In this document: in pieces, positions 1 through 8,800 of the stretch
Numbering within the stretch: the stretch's first letter is position 1
How the letters are laid out: every line of letters starts with the position of its first letter
DNA from: Puniceibacterium sp. IMCC21224
Lineage (GTDB): Bacteria; Pseudomonadota; Alphaproteobacteria; Rhodobacterales; Rhodobacteraceae
Reading direction: 5' to 3'
Length of the DNA stretch: 64,000 bases
Assembly (NCBI RefSeq): GCF_001038505.1
Contig: NZ_LDPY01000001.1
Location: 2,852,001 to 2,916,000, forward strand
Made by a program: the position numbers and the translations under genes
Notes under the pieces: generated by a model
What the model was told of the DNA's origin: nothing
Database searches by the model: none
Seen by the model: only the letters and a program-made list of their open reading frames with translations

Positions 1-42
1 GACCGGAACTAAATCGCGACAAGTCCAGGTCTGAATACTTGT

Positions 43-66
43 CGGCGCCCCGGTCCCGGGGTGCCG
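43..66 (-). terminator. GC-rich hairpin after integrase gene
   Basis: A near-perfect hairpin: CGGCGCCCCGG pairs with CCGGGGTGCCG around a two-base loop, with one G-U pair. It lies about 40 bases beyond the stop codon of the minus-strand integrase gene, so it could end that transcript. There is no run of U after it, so it may only stabilise the 3' end. Confidence 0.35.
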
Positions 67-103
67 ATGTCTGTGGCGCAGGCCGACTGCAGGCCTGCTC
101 TTC

Positions 104-2137
104 CTACCCCTGAGCCAGCGTAAGATGCGCCGAAAGGTCGGTTACACTTCCGGACCCGACGTTTTGGAACGGGGGGCGAATCATTGAGATGTCGATCTCG
201 ACCGAGTTCACGCGCTTGCGCAGGAGACTTTTAGAAAAACCGCCGGGATTGTAGTTCGTGATACCCACATCACGCTCCACATGACCCATCAGGTTGCGCC
301 GCTGCGTATCGATGCATTCAGCCTCGATCAACAGATGGTTGAATGTCGTCCTAAAGCTGTGAAAATCGCGTTGCGCATCGAAAATTTTGTGGTCTTGGCG
401 ATACCGTGTGAAACGCTTGGAAAAGGTCTCCGTGTAGGTCTTCTTGGACGCGCTCCGCTCGATCCATGGGAACAAACGCGGTTCATCCTCCCGCTTAAGC
501 TTCGCGACCAGCTTCATGAACCCCAGTTCCAGCAGGTTGTCGTGGATTGGAACGGTCCGGCGGGAGGCTTTACTCTTAAGGCTTTGTCCTGGCCCCTGAC
601 TTAGAACGATGCAGGGCACGTCATCAATGATCTGGATGTCGGAGACAAAAAGCTGAAGAATCTCCTCGCTCCGAAGCCCCATGTGGACCGCGATAAGCGG
701 TGCCCAGAACATCGGATCGCCCGCGTCTTCGAGCTTGTCCTGATAGATCTGCGACCGAAAAAGACCGCCGAGTTTTCCGTTCCATGTCTGACGCTCATTG
801 TCCTCCTCGAGGATATCGCGGCGGTCATATTCGGCAGAGTCCCAAATATGGTCTTCCATGATGTTCGAGTTCAGGAAGCCCTTCTTCCTGAGGAATACGC
901 AAATTCGCTGAAAGTCCTGCATGTGGCGGTAGATCGTAGCGGTTCGCAGGCGAGGAGTGCGCAATTTCAACAGCTCGGATTCAATCTTCCCGGGGCTTGC
1001 GCCATTCTTTTTCAACTTTGCTCGGGTGATATCCGCCTCTTGCAGCTCGGTTGCGTCTGCATCGTTGGCGGCTTCCCGGGGCGACAACTTGCTGGTCTTG
1101 GCCTGGTAGGACCGGGGCAGACGTGCCACAAGCTCCCAGGCCGCGGTCAACTCTGGATCGGTAAGCTGCTCAAACGGCTTGTCGCCGAGAATTCTGGTTA
1201 AAAGACGCCCGGTTGCGCTGACGTTCGGAGCCGAATTGCGCTTCCAGCTATCACCTGCATTTATGTTTGCCTGCTCGGTCGACTTGAAACTCCTATAGCC
1301 CTTGCTGCGCATATCAATATAGGTTTGCGTTCCTTCGACAATTGATGGGCATGCAGTGGTCAGATTTGGTTTCTGTGCAGTCGGCTGAGGTTCCTTATCG
1401 GCAAATTTTTCGGTGGCCGCAGCTGGAGTGGCAATTGGATGCTGGATCATCTCGGAAGGATTGGCTTCCGGCTGTGCACTTTCCAGAACTGCCTGTGAGC
1501 CAGGCATTTTGCTCGTGAAATGGCTTGGGGTCGGCCCAGCCGTTCCCCAGTCTGATCGCGACATGATATTGAGATTTGATGCGCCGTCGACAAGCCGCGA
1601 GGCTGCCCGAAACACCGGCGAAGGTCCATTGAATGTGCCTTGCTCGCGTTGGAGATTCTCTTGGTGCGCGTCGAGCATGACGCGGAGCGCCCGGAAAGCC
1701 AATTTCTGCCAGTCCGGGTCGGTCTCGTCGAGGGGGATGCCAAGCCGCATAGCAGCAACGCGTAAGGGCTCACGAGCAGCTTCGCGGTCACGCAAATGAA
1801 TTGCCTGACGGAGCACGTCCAATATGGCCATGGCGCAGGTCTGCTCATAGGCTGCTGCCTCCGGGGTGCGCAACGGCGCGACTTCACGCGCAAGATCAGC
1901 CGCTTCGATAGTGAAGCGGCAGAGCTCCACCAGAAGCCGTTCGATCATGTCGGGCGCAAATGCCATCGTTCTCTCCGTCAGTCCGGCGAAGGCGATGTCA
2001 CTGAGACAAGTCAGTTTCAGAGCCAGCATCTTCGCATCGGGGAGAACGTGGGTATGAAGGGGAAAAAGCAGTGAAGTTTTTTCAATGGGGTTCTGAACCC
2101 CATCTGAAAGACGAATTGCGGCCATCGTCTGCGCCAA
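104..2137 (-). CDS. Tyrosine recombinase / site-specific integrase
   Basis: Predicted integrase that inserts and excises a genomic island at the neighbouring tRNA-Asn. The C-terminal catalytic domain shows the family residues: Arg in MGLRSEEI (about residue 487), a basic beta-hairpin (SKASRRTVPI), HSFR (about 595), GH in LMGHVERD (about 618) and the Tyr nucleophile in NYNPGG (about 630). The long N-terminal part (AREVAPLRTPEAA...RALRVMLDAHQENL) is typical of the 600-700-residue integrases common in Rhodobacterales. The start is uncertain: position 2137 is a TTG without a clear ribosome site, an ATG lies at 2125, and the extreme N-terminus does not look like the usual DNA-binding domain of this family. 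It is oriented away from the tRNA, with the island expected to continue off the left edge. Confidence 0.88.
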   Translation of the reverse strand: MAQTMAAIRLSDGVQNPIEKTSLLFPLHTHVLPDAKMLALKLTCLSDIAFAGLTERTMAFAPDMIERLLVELCRFTIEAADLAREVAPLRTPEAAAYEQTCAMAILDVLRQAIHLRDREAAREPLRVAAMRLGIPLDETDPDWQKLAFRALRVMLDAHQENLQREQGTFNGPSPVFRAASRLVDGASNLNIMSRSDWGTAGPTPSHFTSKMPGSQAVLESAQPEANPSEMIQHPIATPAAATEKFADKEPQPTAQKPNLTTACPSIVEGTQTYIDMRSKGYRSFKSTEQANINAGDSWKRNSAPNVSATGRLLTRILGDKPFEQLTDPELTAAWELVARLPRSYQAKTSKLSPREAANDADATELQEADITRAKLKKNGASPGKIESELLKLRTPRLRTATIYRHMQDFQRICVFLRKKGFLNSNIMEDHIWDSAEYDRRDILEEDNERQTWNGKLGGLFRSQIYQDKLEDAGDPMFWAPLIAVHMGLRSEEILQLFVSDIQIIDDVPCIVLSQGPGQSLKSKASRRTVPIHDNLLELGFMKLVAKLKREDEPRLFPWIERSASKKTYTETFSKRFTRYRQDHKIFDAQRDFHSFRTTFNHLLIEAECIDTQRRNLMGHVERDVGITNYNPGGFSKSLLRKRVNSVEIDISMIRPPFQNVGSGSVTDLSAHLTLAQG

Positions 2138-2171
2138 TGAAAGCCGGCGGACCTATATTCCAGATGGGGTT
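2085..2171. repeat. Inverted repeats around integrase 5' end
   Basis: A 19-bp palindrome at 2085-2103 (ATGGGGTTC, T, GAACCCCAT) is followed by an inverted copy of its right arm: AACCCCATCTG at 2096-2106 matches CAGATGGGGTT at 2161-2171 exactly. All three half-sites lie at or just upstream of the integrase start. They could be regulator or recombinase arm-binding sites; that role is inference. Confidence 0.5.
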
Positions 2172-2310
2172 GCGCGGTCGTCTTCGGTCGCATGACTCCG
2201 ACTCCTGTGCCAGCGTGTGTGCCAGACGGAGTGCCAGGAGTCGTGCCAGAACGGCGTTTCTCTGACTCTACGTCAGGAAACCCGTTCAGGAACAGTAGCT
2301 TAGGAAGATT

Positions 2311-2330
2311 TGGCTCCGGCGGTAGGGATC
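2311..2330. other. Probable island attachment site (attL/attR core)
   Basis: Tyrosine integrases of this kind usually recombine within the 3' end of a tRNA gene and restore it on insertion. Here the T-arm and acceptor end of tRNA-Asn directly face the integrase gene, so the core crossover probably lies in this segment. I see no second copy of the tRNA 3' end in the window, consistent with the other junction being off the left edge. Position is inferred, not seen. Confidence 0.4.
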
Positions 2331-2385
2331 GAACCTACGACCAATTGATTAACAGTCAACTGCTCTACCGCTGAGCTACGCCGGA
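2311..2385 (-). tRNA. tRNA-Asn (GTT)
   Basis: Read on the minus strand the gene starts TCCGGCG, contains the D-arm TAGCTCAGCGGTAGAGCA, the anticodon loop CTGTTAA (anticodon GTT, asparagine), and the T-arm GGTTCGATCCC. It ends CGCCGGA, discriminator G, and an encoded CCA. The seven acceptor pairs (TCCGGCG with CGCCGGA) are all Watson-Crick. Its 3' end faces the integrase gene 173 bases away. Confidence 0.97.
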
Positions 2386-2600
2386 ACACTGGGGCGCTAT
2401 AACAACATCGTCAGGAGGCGTCCAGAGGATTTTTTTGTGCAACACAGCTTTCTAGAAATCACCCGTCGACTCTTTTCAGGTAGTGTCGACCTAGGTGGTA
2501 TAATTTCATCGGCGCTGCCGGTGTAATCCTGGATGGCCATCGAGATGTTTGGTCGAGGTAGAGTTTTGACGCTTCAACCACGAACCACACGGAATCCCCG

Positions 2601-2816
2601 ATGACCAAAACCACCATGGACCTTTCCGAACTTCTCGCAAAGCAGGACGGAGGCGGTTTTCTGCGCTTCGTCGCCGAAGTCGTTTTTCAGCTGATCATGG
2701 AGGCCGATGTCGAGGGTCTGATCGGAGCTGGCAAGCACGAACGGGCTGATCAGCGCACGACCTGACGGAACGGGTATCGAGAGCACTCTCTGGATACCCG
2801 TTTGGGTACGCTGAAC
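2601..2816 (+). pseudogene. IS256-family transposase remnant, N-terminal part
   Basis: Begins ATG at 2601 (MTKTTMDLSELL...) and reads as the N-terminus of an IS256-type (mutator) transposase: FLRFVAEVVFQLIMEADVEGLIGAGKHER, then RNGYREHSLDTRLGTLN, the family's RNGYR and TRLGTLN signatures. A TGA at 2763 interrupts it at codon 55, where the family usually has a residue before RNGYR. The frame then runs to 2816, where the IS3-family element is inserted exactly at a codon boundary. The continuation is found at 4335. Confidence 0.85.
2809..2816. repeat. Target-site duplication, left copy (cgctgaac)
   Basis: The eight bases just left of the IS3-family element are identical to the eight bases just right of it (4327-4334). 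If the outermost A of the right end were flank, the duplication would be nine bases. Confidence 0.85.
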
Positions 2817-2842
2817 TGTCCGTCGTCATATAAAATGGGACA
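2817..2842. repeat. IS3-family element, left inverted repeat
   Basis: The 26-base end starts TGTCCGTCGTCA and ends TGGGACA. It matches the reverse complement of 4301-4326 at 17 of 26 positions, with the outer TGTC, CGTCA and the inner TGGGACA fully conserved. TG...CA ends are usual for IS3-family elements. Confidence 0.85.
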
Positions 2843-2889
2843 TCAGAGCGGCTTGAGCATTGGAGGCTCTGGCTCGTTTGTGTGATTGA

Positions 2890-3870
2890 TTATGCGGCTT
2901 GTTTTTGGTGTTGCAAGCGGCGTTCGCGGATTGTCAGTATCTTGATCTTCTTCCTTTCTCTGAGGATGGCTTTGTCGCGCCCAAAGTAGACGTCGGCGGG
3001 CGTGACGTTGTTGAGACTCTCGTGGTATCGCGCGTTGTTGTAATACTCTACGAAGGCCCCGATCTGGCGTTCGAGATCGCCGGGCAGGTAGTAGTTTTCC
3101 AGCAGAACCCGGTTCTTCATAGTTTGGTGCCAGCGCTCAATCTTGCCCTGGGTTTGCGGATGGAATGGTGCCCCGCGAACGTGGCCCATTTTTTGATTTC
3201 CCAACCACTTGGCGAGGTCGCCAGAGATGTAGCAGGCCCCGTTGTCACTCAGCAGGCGCGGCTTGTGCCGGACGACGGCTTGGTCACAGCCCGATGCGCT
3301 CAGAGCCAGTTCAATCGTGTCCGTCACGTCCTCGGCCCGCATGTTTGTGCAAAGCTTCCAGGCGATGATGTAGCGGCTGTAGTCGTCGAGGATGGTGGAC
3401 AGGTAATACCAGCCCCAGCCGATGATCTTGAAGTAGGTGAAGTCGGTCTGCCAGAGCTGATGGATGGCCGTGGTCTTGTCCGTGAACTCGTCCGCGGCCT
3501 TGATCACCACATAGTCCGGCGCCGTGATCAGATCAGCTGCTTTAAGAATGCGGTAAGCCGATGATTCCGAGATAAAATACCGGTTCTCATCGGTGTATTT
3601 GACCGCCAGTTCACGTGTCGTCAGCGCCTCATGTTCTAACGCAAACTCGATCAGGTCATCGCGCCGGTCTTGGGGTATTCGATTCCAGACCGACCCTGGT
3701 CGAGGAGACCGATCGGCCAGCGCATCGAACCCGCCCTCGACGTAGCGATCATACCAGCGGTAGAAAGCCGTGCGCGGAATGCCCAGCATATCCAGCGTCA
3801 TTTTGGTGGGCAGATGCGAACCTTCAACGGTGCGGATGATCTCAAGCTTCTCGGTTGCAGGGTATCTCAT
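2890..3870 (-). CDS. IS3-family transposase OrfB (DDE catalytic subunit)
   Basis: Catalytic half of the transposase (326 aa from ATG 3870, MRYPATEKLEIIRTV). It has an N-terminal helix-turn-helix (TLDMLGIPRTAFYRWYDRYVEGG) followed by an rve-type integrase core with the DDE residues in WQTDFTYF, LLSDNGACY and GKIERWHQTMKNR. The ATG overlaps the TGA of orfA (ATGA), so OrfB can be made by re-initiation. The frame is also open upstream to about 3942, which allows a fused OrfAB by frameshifting at the A7 run (3899-3905). No stop codons interrupt it, so it is probably functional. Confidence 0.93.
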   Translation of the reverse strand: MRYPATEKLEIIRTVEGSHLPTKMTLDMLGIPRTAFYRWYDRYVEGGFDALADRSPRPGSVWNRIPQDRRDDLIEFALEHEALTTRELAVKYTDENRYFISESSAYRILKAADLITAPDYVVIKAADEFTDKTTAIHQLWQTDFTYFKIIGWGWYYLSTILDDYSRYIIAWKLCTNMRAEDVTDTIELALSASGCDQAVVRHKPRLLSDNGACYISGDLAKWLGNQKMGHVRGAPFHPQTQGKIERWHQTMKNRVLLENYYLPGDLERQIGAFVEYYNNARYHESLNNVTPADVYFGRDKAILRERKKIKILTIRERRLQHQKQAA

Positions 3871-4241
3871 TCCTCCACCTCCCCAGCCCCTGTCATACTT
3901 TTTTTGAGCAGACGGTTTTCCAGGGTGAGATCGGCCACGCATTCCTTCAGGGCCAAAGACTCAGAGCGAAGCTCCTTCACCTCCGGCGACGTGGCTTGGC
4001 GCGCCGTATCGCCAGACAAGCGACGCTTGCCAGCCTCCAGGAACTCCTTCGACCAGCTGTAATACAGGCTCTCGGCGATACCCTCCCGCCGACATAGCAC
4101 CGAAATGCTTTCCTCACCGCGCAGGCCAGCTAAGACGATGCGGATCTTCTCCTCTGCAGAATAGGTCTGCCGCGTCTTGCGGCGGATGTTCTTGACCAGC
4201 TTGTCAGCTGCGTCCTTCGACGTTCCGGATGTCTTGTTCAT
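3867..4241 (-). CDS. IS3-family transposase OrfA (DNA-binding subunit)
   Basis: A 124-aa protein starting MNKTSGTSKDAADKLVKNIRRK at 4241, preceded by AAGGAGC. The N-terminal half carries a helix-turn-helix of the transposase_8 type (YSAEEKIRIVLAGLRGEESISVLCRREGIAESLYYSWSKEFLEAGKRRL). The C-terminal half is a leucine-rich coiled coil (ELRSESLALKECVADLTLENRLLKKS) like the zipper that lets OrfA and OrfAB multimerise. It is followed by orfB with a 4-base overlap. A longer reading to 4289 is possible but lacks a ribosome site. Confidence 0.92.
   Translation of the reverse strand: MNKTSGTSKDAADKLVKNIRRKTRQTYSAEEKIRIVLAGLRGEESISVLCRREGIAESLYYSWSKEFLEAGKRRLSGDTARQATSPEVKELRSESLALKECVADLTLENRLLKKSMTGAGEVEE
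3899..3905 (-). promoter_or_regulatory. A7 slippery heptamer for -1 frameshifting
   Basis: On the coding strand orfA reads CTC AAA AAA AGT near its end. Slipping back one base in AAAAAAAG puts ribosomes into the orfB frame (CAA AAA AAG TAT), which is open and runs into OrfB. A-runs of this type are the standard site for OrfAB fusion production in the IS3 family. Frameshifting itself is inferred. Confidence 0.7.
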
Positions 4242-4300
4242 CTTCGCTCCTTGAAAGCTACGATGAACCAGAAATCCTCCGTTGTTCAAATCCTCAAATC

Positions 4301-4326
4301 TGTCCCAAAAGCGCTGACGTCAGACA
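4301..4326. repeat. IS3-family element, right inverted repeat
   Basis: Read inward on the minus strand it begins TGTCTGACGTCA and ends TTGGGACA, pairing with the left end at 17 of 26 positions. orfA begins 59 bases inside it. Confidence 0.85.
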
Positions 4327-4334
4327 CGCTGAAC
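4327..4334. repeat. Target-site duplication, right copy (cgctgaac)
   Basis: Exact repeat of 2809-2816, immediately outside the right end of the IS3-family element. It marks the insertion as a transposition event into the IS256-type gene. Confidence 0.85.
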
Positions 4335-4506
4335 CTCAGGGAGCCGACGCTTCGGAAGGGCCGCTATTTCCCCGGTTTCCTGGGCCCCCGGAACACCTAG
4401 GAGAAGGCCCTGGTGGCCGTGATCCAAGAAGCCCACCGCGCCGTGTCGCCGCCTCTCCGACATTGCCAAGAGCACCGTATCGAAGCTGTGCACGGATGTC
4501 GGTGAA
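4335..4506 (+). pseudogene. IS256-family transposase remnant, continuation
   Basis: Picks up exactly where 2816 stops: LREPTLRKGRYFPGFLGPRNT, a TAG, then EKALVAVIQEAH, matching the IS256-type region RIPKLRKGSYFPGFLEPR..EKALTAVIQEAY. A shifted frame then gives DIAKSTVSKLCTDVGERV, which resembles the family's ISKSQVSRLC helix-turn-helix after a loss of about 20 residues. No DDE residues follow. The gene was dead or dying independently of the IS3 insertion, because it has a stop codon on each side. Confidence 0.75.
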
Positions 4507-4660
4507 CGCGTGTCCATGCCCACGGCCACTTTGGACACCCGCACCGTGGGGCTCATCCGTAGCGATGACGTCCCTCTCTTGATTTTCAGGCGAACCTCCT
4601 TGGGCCAGTGGGCGGCGCCTATGATCAGGGGGCCTTTATTTAGTCGACGTTGAACAACAC

Positions 4661-5616
4661 CTACGCGGCGATTTGCAGTGCTATTGATCGGACGGTGAAG
4701 GCGTTGATCGCGCGCGGCGCCCGTGACAGGCCCTCGAACAACAGGACCAAAAGGGCCCTCAGGCGGGCCAGGATCTTGCGGATGTTGTGCCCGCAGCCGC
4801 ACAGGACAGCGAAGAGCGCATCGCCCTTGGTCCCTTTGAGAGGGCAGCGCGCGAGGCGGCCATCGGTCTTCATGTGGCCGATCTCCGGCTCGATCGCACT
4901 GCGCCTTCGGAGCTGCGCTTTCAGCCCATCCGTCAGCCCGCGACGCATTCCGGAGATCAACACATGGGTTGTTCCGACACCGTGTCCACGGTAGCCGCGG
5001 TCCACGACGGCGAGGTCCGGGCGGCGAGGTCCTTTGCCAGCGCGACCAACTTCACCCGCGCCTTCTCGTAGAGCCTGGCGTTCATTGCCCGGCAGGCGCA
5101 TCCGCAGGATGCTGCCGGGAGGTGGTTGGATACGCGATATTCTTTTCCATCACGGTGGTGTCGACGGAGACGCGCGCCAGGCTGTCGTCGTCGATGATAC
5201 CGACAGACCGGCCCGCTTGAATCGTTTTGGTCAGCAGCCACTCCGCGCCCTCTTCGCCGATGCGATCACGCCAGCGGCTGAGCGAGGACGGATGAATCGG
5301 CGGCTGATGCTGGAAGAACGTCTCGCCTGTGAAATGCTGGACATACGGGGAGTCCACCCAGCGGGCGATCACGGCCTCGTCCGAGAGCCGATAGGCATGC
5401 TGCAGATACATGAGGCGCCACCAACCGTGGCGGCGTCGCAGGCCGCCCTGTCGCCGACGGGAAGAAACCAGCCCACTCCCGTTCGAAGACCTCCCAGTCG
5501 ATCAAGTCTGCCAGCTTTACAAGCTCGTGGCGCATGTCGATCATGTCGACCAATCGGGGGCGGAGGAGATCATCCTGTTCCTCAGGACGCGAGCGGTGCT
5601 TCATGGCAGGATCCAA
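4661..5616 (-). pseudogene. IS5-type transposase remnant, frameshifted and deleted
   Basis: Pieces of one transposase lie in successive frames on the minus strand. They are RLVDMIDMRHELVKLADLIDWEVFE (near 5520-5600), YRLSDEAVIARWVDSPYVQHFTGE to VDTTVMEKNIAYPT (about 5130-5410), ARLYEKARVKLVALAKDL (about 5040) and VDRGYRGHG...AIEPEIGHMKTDGRLARCPLKGTKGDA (4740-5020). These contain the DDE candidates VDTTV, VDRGY and EPEIGH. About 150 residues between ALAKDL and VDRGYRG are missing. It cannot make an active enzyme. I could not define its terminal repeats. Confidence 0.85.
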
Positions 5617-5818
5617 ACTGCAGCCTTTTCAATTGGATTCTACGAATCCCTGCAGTTTGAAGCCAGAAAAATATCCGATTTATCTCGGTGTTTCAGCTAC
5701 ATGGCAGTCGTTCAAGCCGAACTATCTACGGGCGGAAGTGCAGGGATATCGTCGAACCGGGTGCAAGGCGGAAACACAGGCGGGGCAATCGCCAGCCCGC
5801 TCAGATTCCCCGCCCGCC

Positions 5819-5854
5819 CTCTTGCGGACGCGGATGATGCCGCGTCCGCAAGAG
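5819..5854 (-). terminator. 15-bp perfect hairpin after the giant exported-protein gene
   Basis: CTCTTGCGGACGCGG (5819-5833) pairs perfectly with 5840-5854 around a six-base loop, four bases past the stop codon of the minus-strand gene. On the minus strand no U-run follows (the next bases are GC-rich), so it may act as a 3'-end stabiliser or a non-canonical terminator. Confidence 0.65.
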
Positions 5855-5857
5855 ATC

Positions 5858-8800
5858 TCAGGGCGCGATCTGCACCTGGAACGAAACCGCCCCAATTGCC
5901 CCCGGTCGATGGGTACCCGTGCATTCCCAGCGCAGGGCGCCAGAGTAGCCCCCGGCATTCACACCCGGCGCCGCGACCGAGCAAACCACATCCCCCCCCA
6001 CGTTTACCGGGCTGGGGATGGCGGTGGCCAGCACAGTATAAGGCGGCGTACGATCGTGAATGACGATATCGGTCGCCGGCAGCACGCCGGGATTCTCAAG
6101 GTAGACGCGGTATTCCAGCACATCCCCCGCAGCGGCACCGTTGCTGACGCCTTCGGGTGTCCCCTGTGTCACGTTGCGCACAGTTTTGCTGAGCTTCAGC
6201 GCGCCATTGGGCGATTCCACCCGCACGAGGTCGGTGTTGCGATCCTGCTCTGTCAGACCGCTGGCGCCATAGGTCGTATCCGCCACCAAATCAAAGCCGA
6301 TTGTTGATCCGGCGCTTGCCGCGCTCGATACACTGACACGGGCCACCAGGCAGATGCGGGTATTCGCGCTGATTGGCAAGGCACCGTCCACAGCCGCCCC
6401 CACGCTGCCGTCGCAAGCGGCATCCAGAAACAGGCCGACCGAGAACAGCCCGGGCGCACTGGCTTGCTGAATATCGACATCAAAGATCACGGTCCCGTCG
6501 GAATCTGCCAGATATTCGTGACGCAGCGTGACCACCTGCCCGGCACGAATTGCGCTTTGCTGGCTTTGACTAAGGCGGGCCACTTCGATCAGGCCAAAGT
6601 TCAGGTCACTATAGGCAACGCCCGGAACCGGGGTAAAGGTAAAGCTACCGTCGCGTGGTGCCGCGTTGACCAATCCCGGCAGAGCCCCTGGCGCCTCGGA
6701 CACAGTCCGAAGCCCCACTGCGGGCGCGATACTGACAGTGACCGCATCGCTGTAGCCTTCGGGCAGGGTCAGGCTCCAACTGCCGTCGGCAGCCACATCG
6801 GGTGTCCCGATCAGGACCGAAGACGCATTCAACACGCTCACAACCGCCTTGTTGGTCGCCGGCTCGGTGCCGCCTTTCAGCCCGTCATATGCCGTCGCGC
6901 CCCCTGCCCCGTTGTCCTCAAAGACGTTGCCGGACAGGATCGCGCCGGTGCCGACAAAGCTGATCGCGGCAGATGCCTCATCGTCGTCGGCAACACCGTC
7001 GCTCAGATCGTCGGTCAGTGCACCGACTGCGGGATCGCTATCGGGATCGGGCAGTGACGAGGCCACGATTTCGGCCCGGTTGGTGTGTTCTCCGGTCGGG
7101 TTCATGGTGACGCGAATGGTCAGCACCTCGGTCGCGCCATTGGCAACGTCCCCAACCGTCCAGACGCCGGTCGATGACGCATAGGTGTCGCCCGCGGCTG
7201 CCGCATCGTCCGAGACATAGGTATAGCCATTCGGGATTTGATCGCGCACCCGGACGCCGGTCACAGAACCGGGGCCGTCATTGGTCACGCTCAGCACGAA
7301 ATCTATCTCGGTGCCTGCGGTGGCCTCGGTCGTGGGTTGACCACTGGCGACGTCAATCGCCACCTTGGTCAGCGACAGATCCGCCGATGCCGCAGCCGTG
7401 ACAAAGCCGAAATTCTGATCCGGGGTTTCGGTTCCGGTCGCCACTGTGACCCCAGTGATCGGGTTGGCGGTCGACATAACCAGCGAAGCCGGGATCTCGG
7501 GATCGGCCTCGTCCACTTGGATCCGGTAAGTGAGCGACGAATCGACGGAAATAAAGCTGTAGGTGCCGTCAGCGGCGGTTTCGGTGCTGGTCACCAGCGT
7601 GTCATCCGCAAAGTTGGCAGGCGTCCCGTTTTCGTCGTACAGTTCTACGGTGATGCCGACCGGCAGCCCCGTCTCACCGGCATCAAAGACCCCGGAATTA
7701 TTCGCATCCTCGTAAAGTGTGCCAGAGATTGTGCCGTCTAGGAACACCGTCGACACGAAGGGCCCCGGAAAGGCACGGCAAGACGCACCGTCATTGCCCT
7801 GATAGGTCAGATCTTGGACGGTTCCCAGGACTTCGATGAACTGGAAACTGCCGGGACGGTCACCATCCCCGCCCAGTTCGACCACGAACACCTGGCGGGA
7901 CTGATTGTCGAACCCATAGAAAAAGCCCGATCCGTCAAACCATACGGAATCGATGTCAATCGCACCATACCCCGCTGGCAAAGGCACGTTGCCCACCAGC
8001 GTCACTGTTGTCGCACCTGGGACCCCGTCGCGCGGATCCAGAATATAGACGTCGCGATTAGGGTCGATGAAATACATCATTCCGTCCCGCGGATTGTAGG
8101 CAATGTCCCGGCCATAGGGCGAGCCTGCGCCAGCAGTCAGCACACCCAGGTTCACCGGGTTCGCCGGGTCAGATATGTCAAGCAGCTGATAGATGTTGTT
8201 ACTTGTGCCGGACATGTAAACCATGATCCCGTTGGGCAGGATGTCTGCTGTGGAATCTGGCGATTCAATGCCCAGACCGGATAGGTCTGCCACTTCCTGC
8301 ACTGCACCAGCTGCGTTGATCCGCATCAGTGTGCGCGGGCTTTGACGCACACCGTAGATGTAGTCGTCCAGCTCGTTGTAGCCCCAGCCCGTCACCAGGT
8401 AATTGCCGGTATAATCTGGCGGAAACAACGTTTGGTTGAGCGTGTAATTCCCGCCGCTTTCCGTGAACGCTAGTTCGCTGAGCGCGGGCAGGTTCTGCGC
8501 CGTTTCGGTTGCAACCATGTAGATGTTGGCAGTGCAGCTCAGCGGCCCGTTGGGATTGGACAGAGTGACAAGGTAGTCCTCGACCTCGCCGTCGAAATTC
8601 AGCCCGTCAAACGGATCGGCAGCCACCGCGCTGGTCGTGGACCAACGCAACCGCGCATAGGATTGACCGTTGCCGATATCCGCAGGCACCGAAATGTCAA
8701 AGCTGATCTGGTTGTTGAAGACACCGTCGGTGTCACCTGTGTCGCCGTCGCGGTAATCTACAGCGATATGTTCAGAGGTATCGAAAACGCCGTTCTGGTT

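Larger units (their letters stand above)
2817..4326 (-). mobile_element. IS3-family insertion sequence (1510 bp)
   Basis: A complete-looking element: terminal inverted repeats at 2817-2842 and 4301-4326, two overlapping transposase frames on the minus strand (orfA 3867-4241, orfB 2890-3870) with no internal stop, and an exact 8-bp flanking duplication (cgctgaac). It interrupts an IS256-type transposase gene; removing it with one copy of the duplication restores the reading frame LGTLN/LREPTLRKG. IS3-family elements usually make 3-5-bp duplications, so the 8 bp is long for the family. Intact frames and a perfect duplication suggest a fairly recent insertion. Confidence 0.92.

Noticed and set aside
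2386-5857. The island could extend right of the tRNA to the giant protein
   Set aside because: The tRNA 3' end and the integrase face left, so an integrated element should lie to the left. The right-hand IS remnants are separate transposition events.
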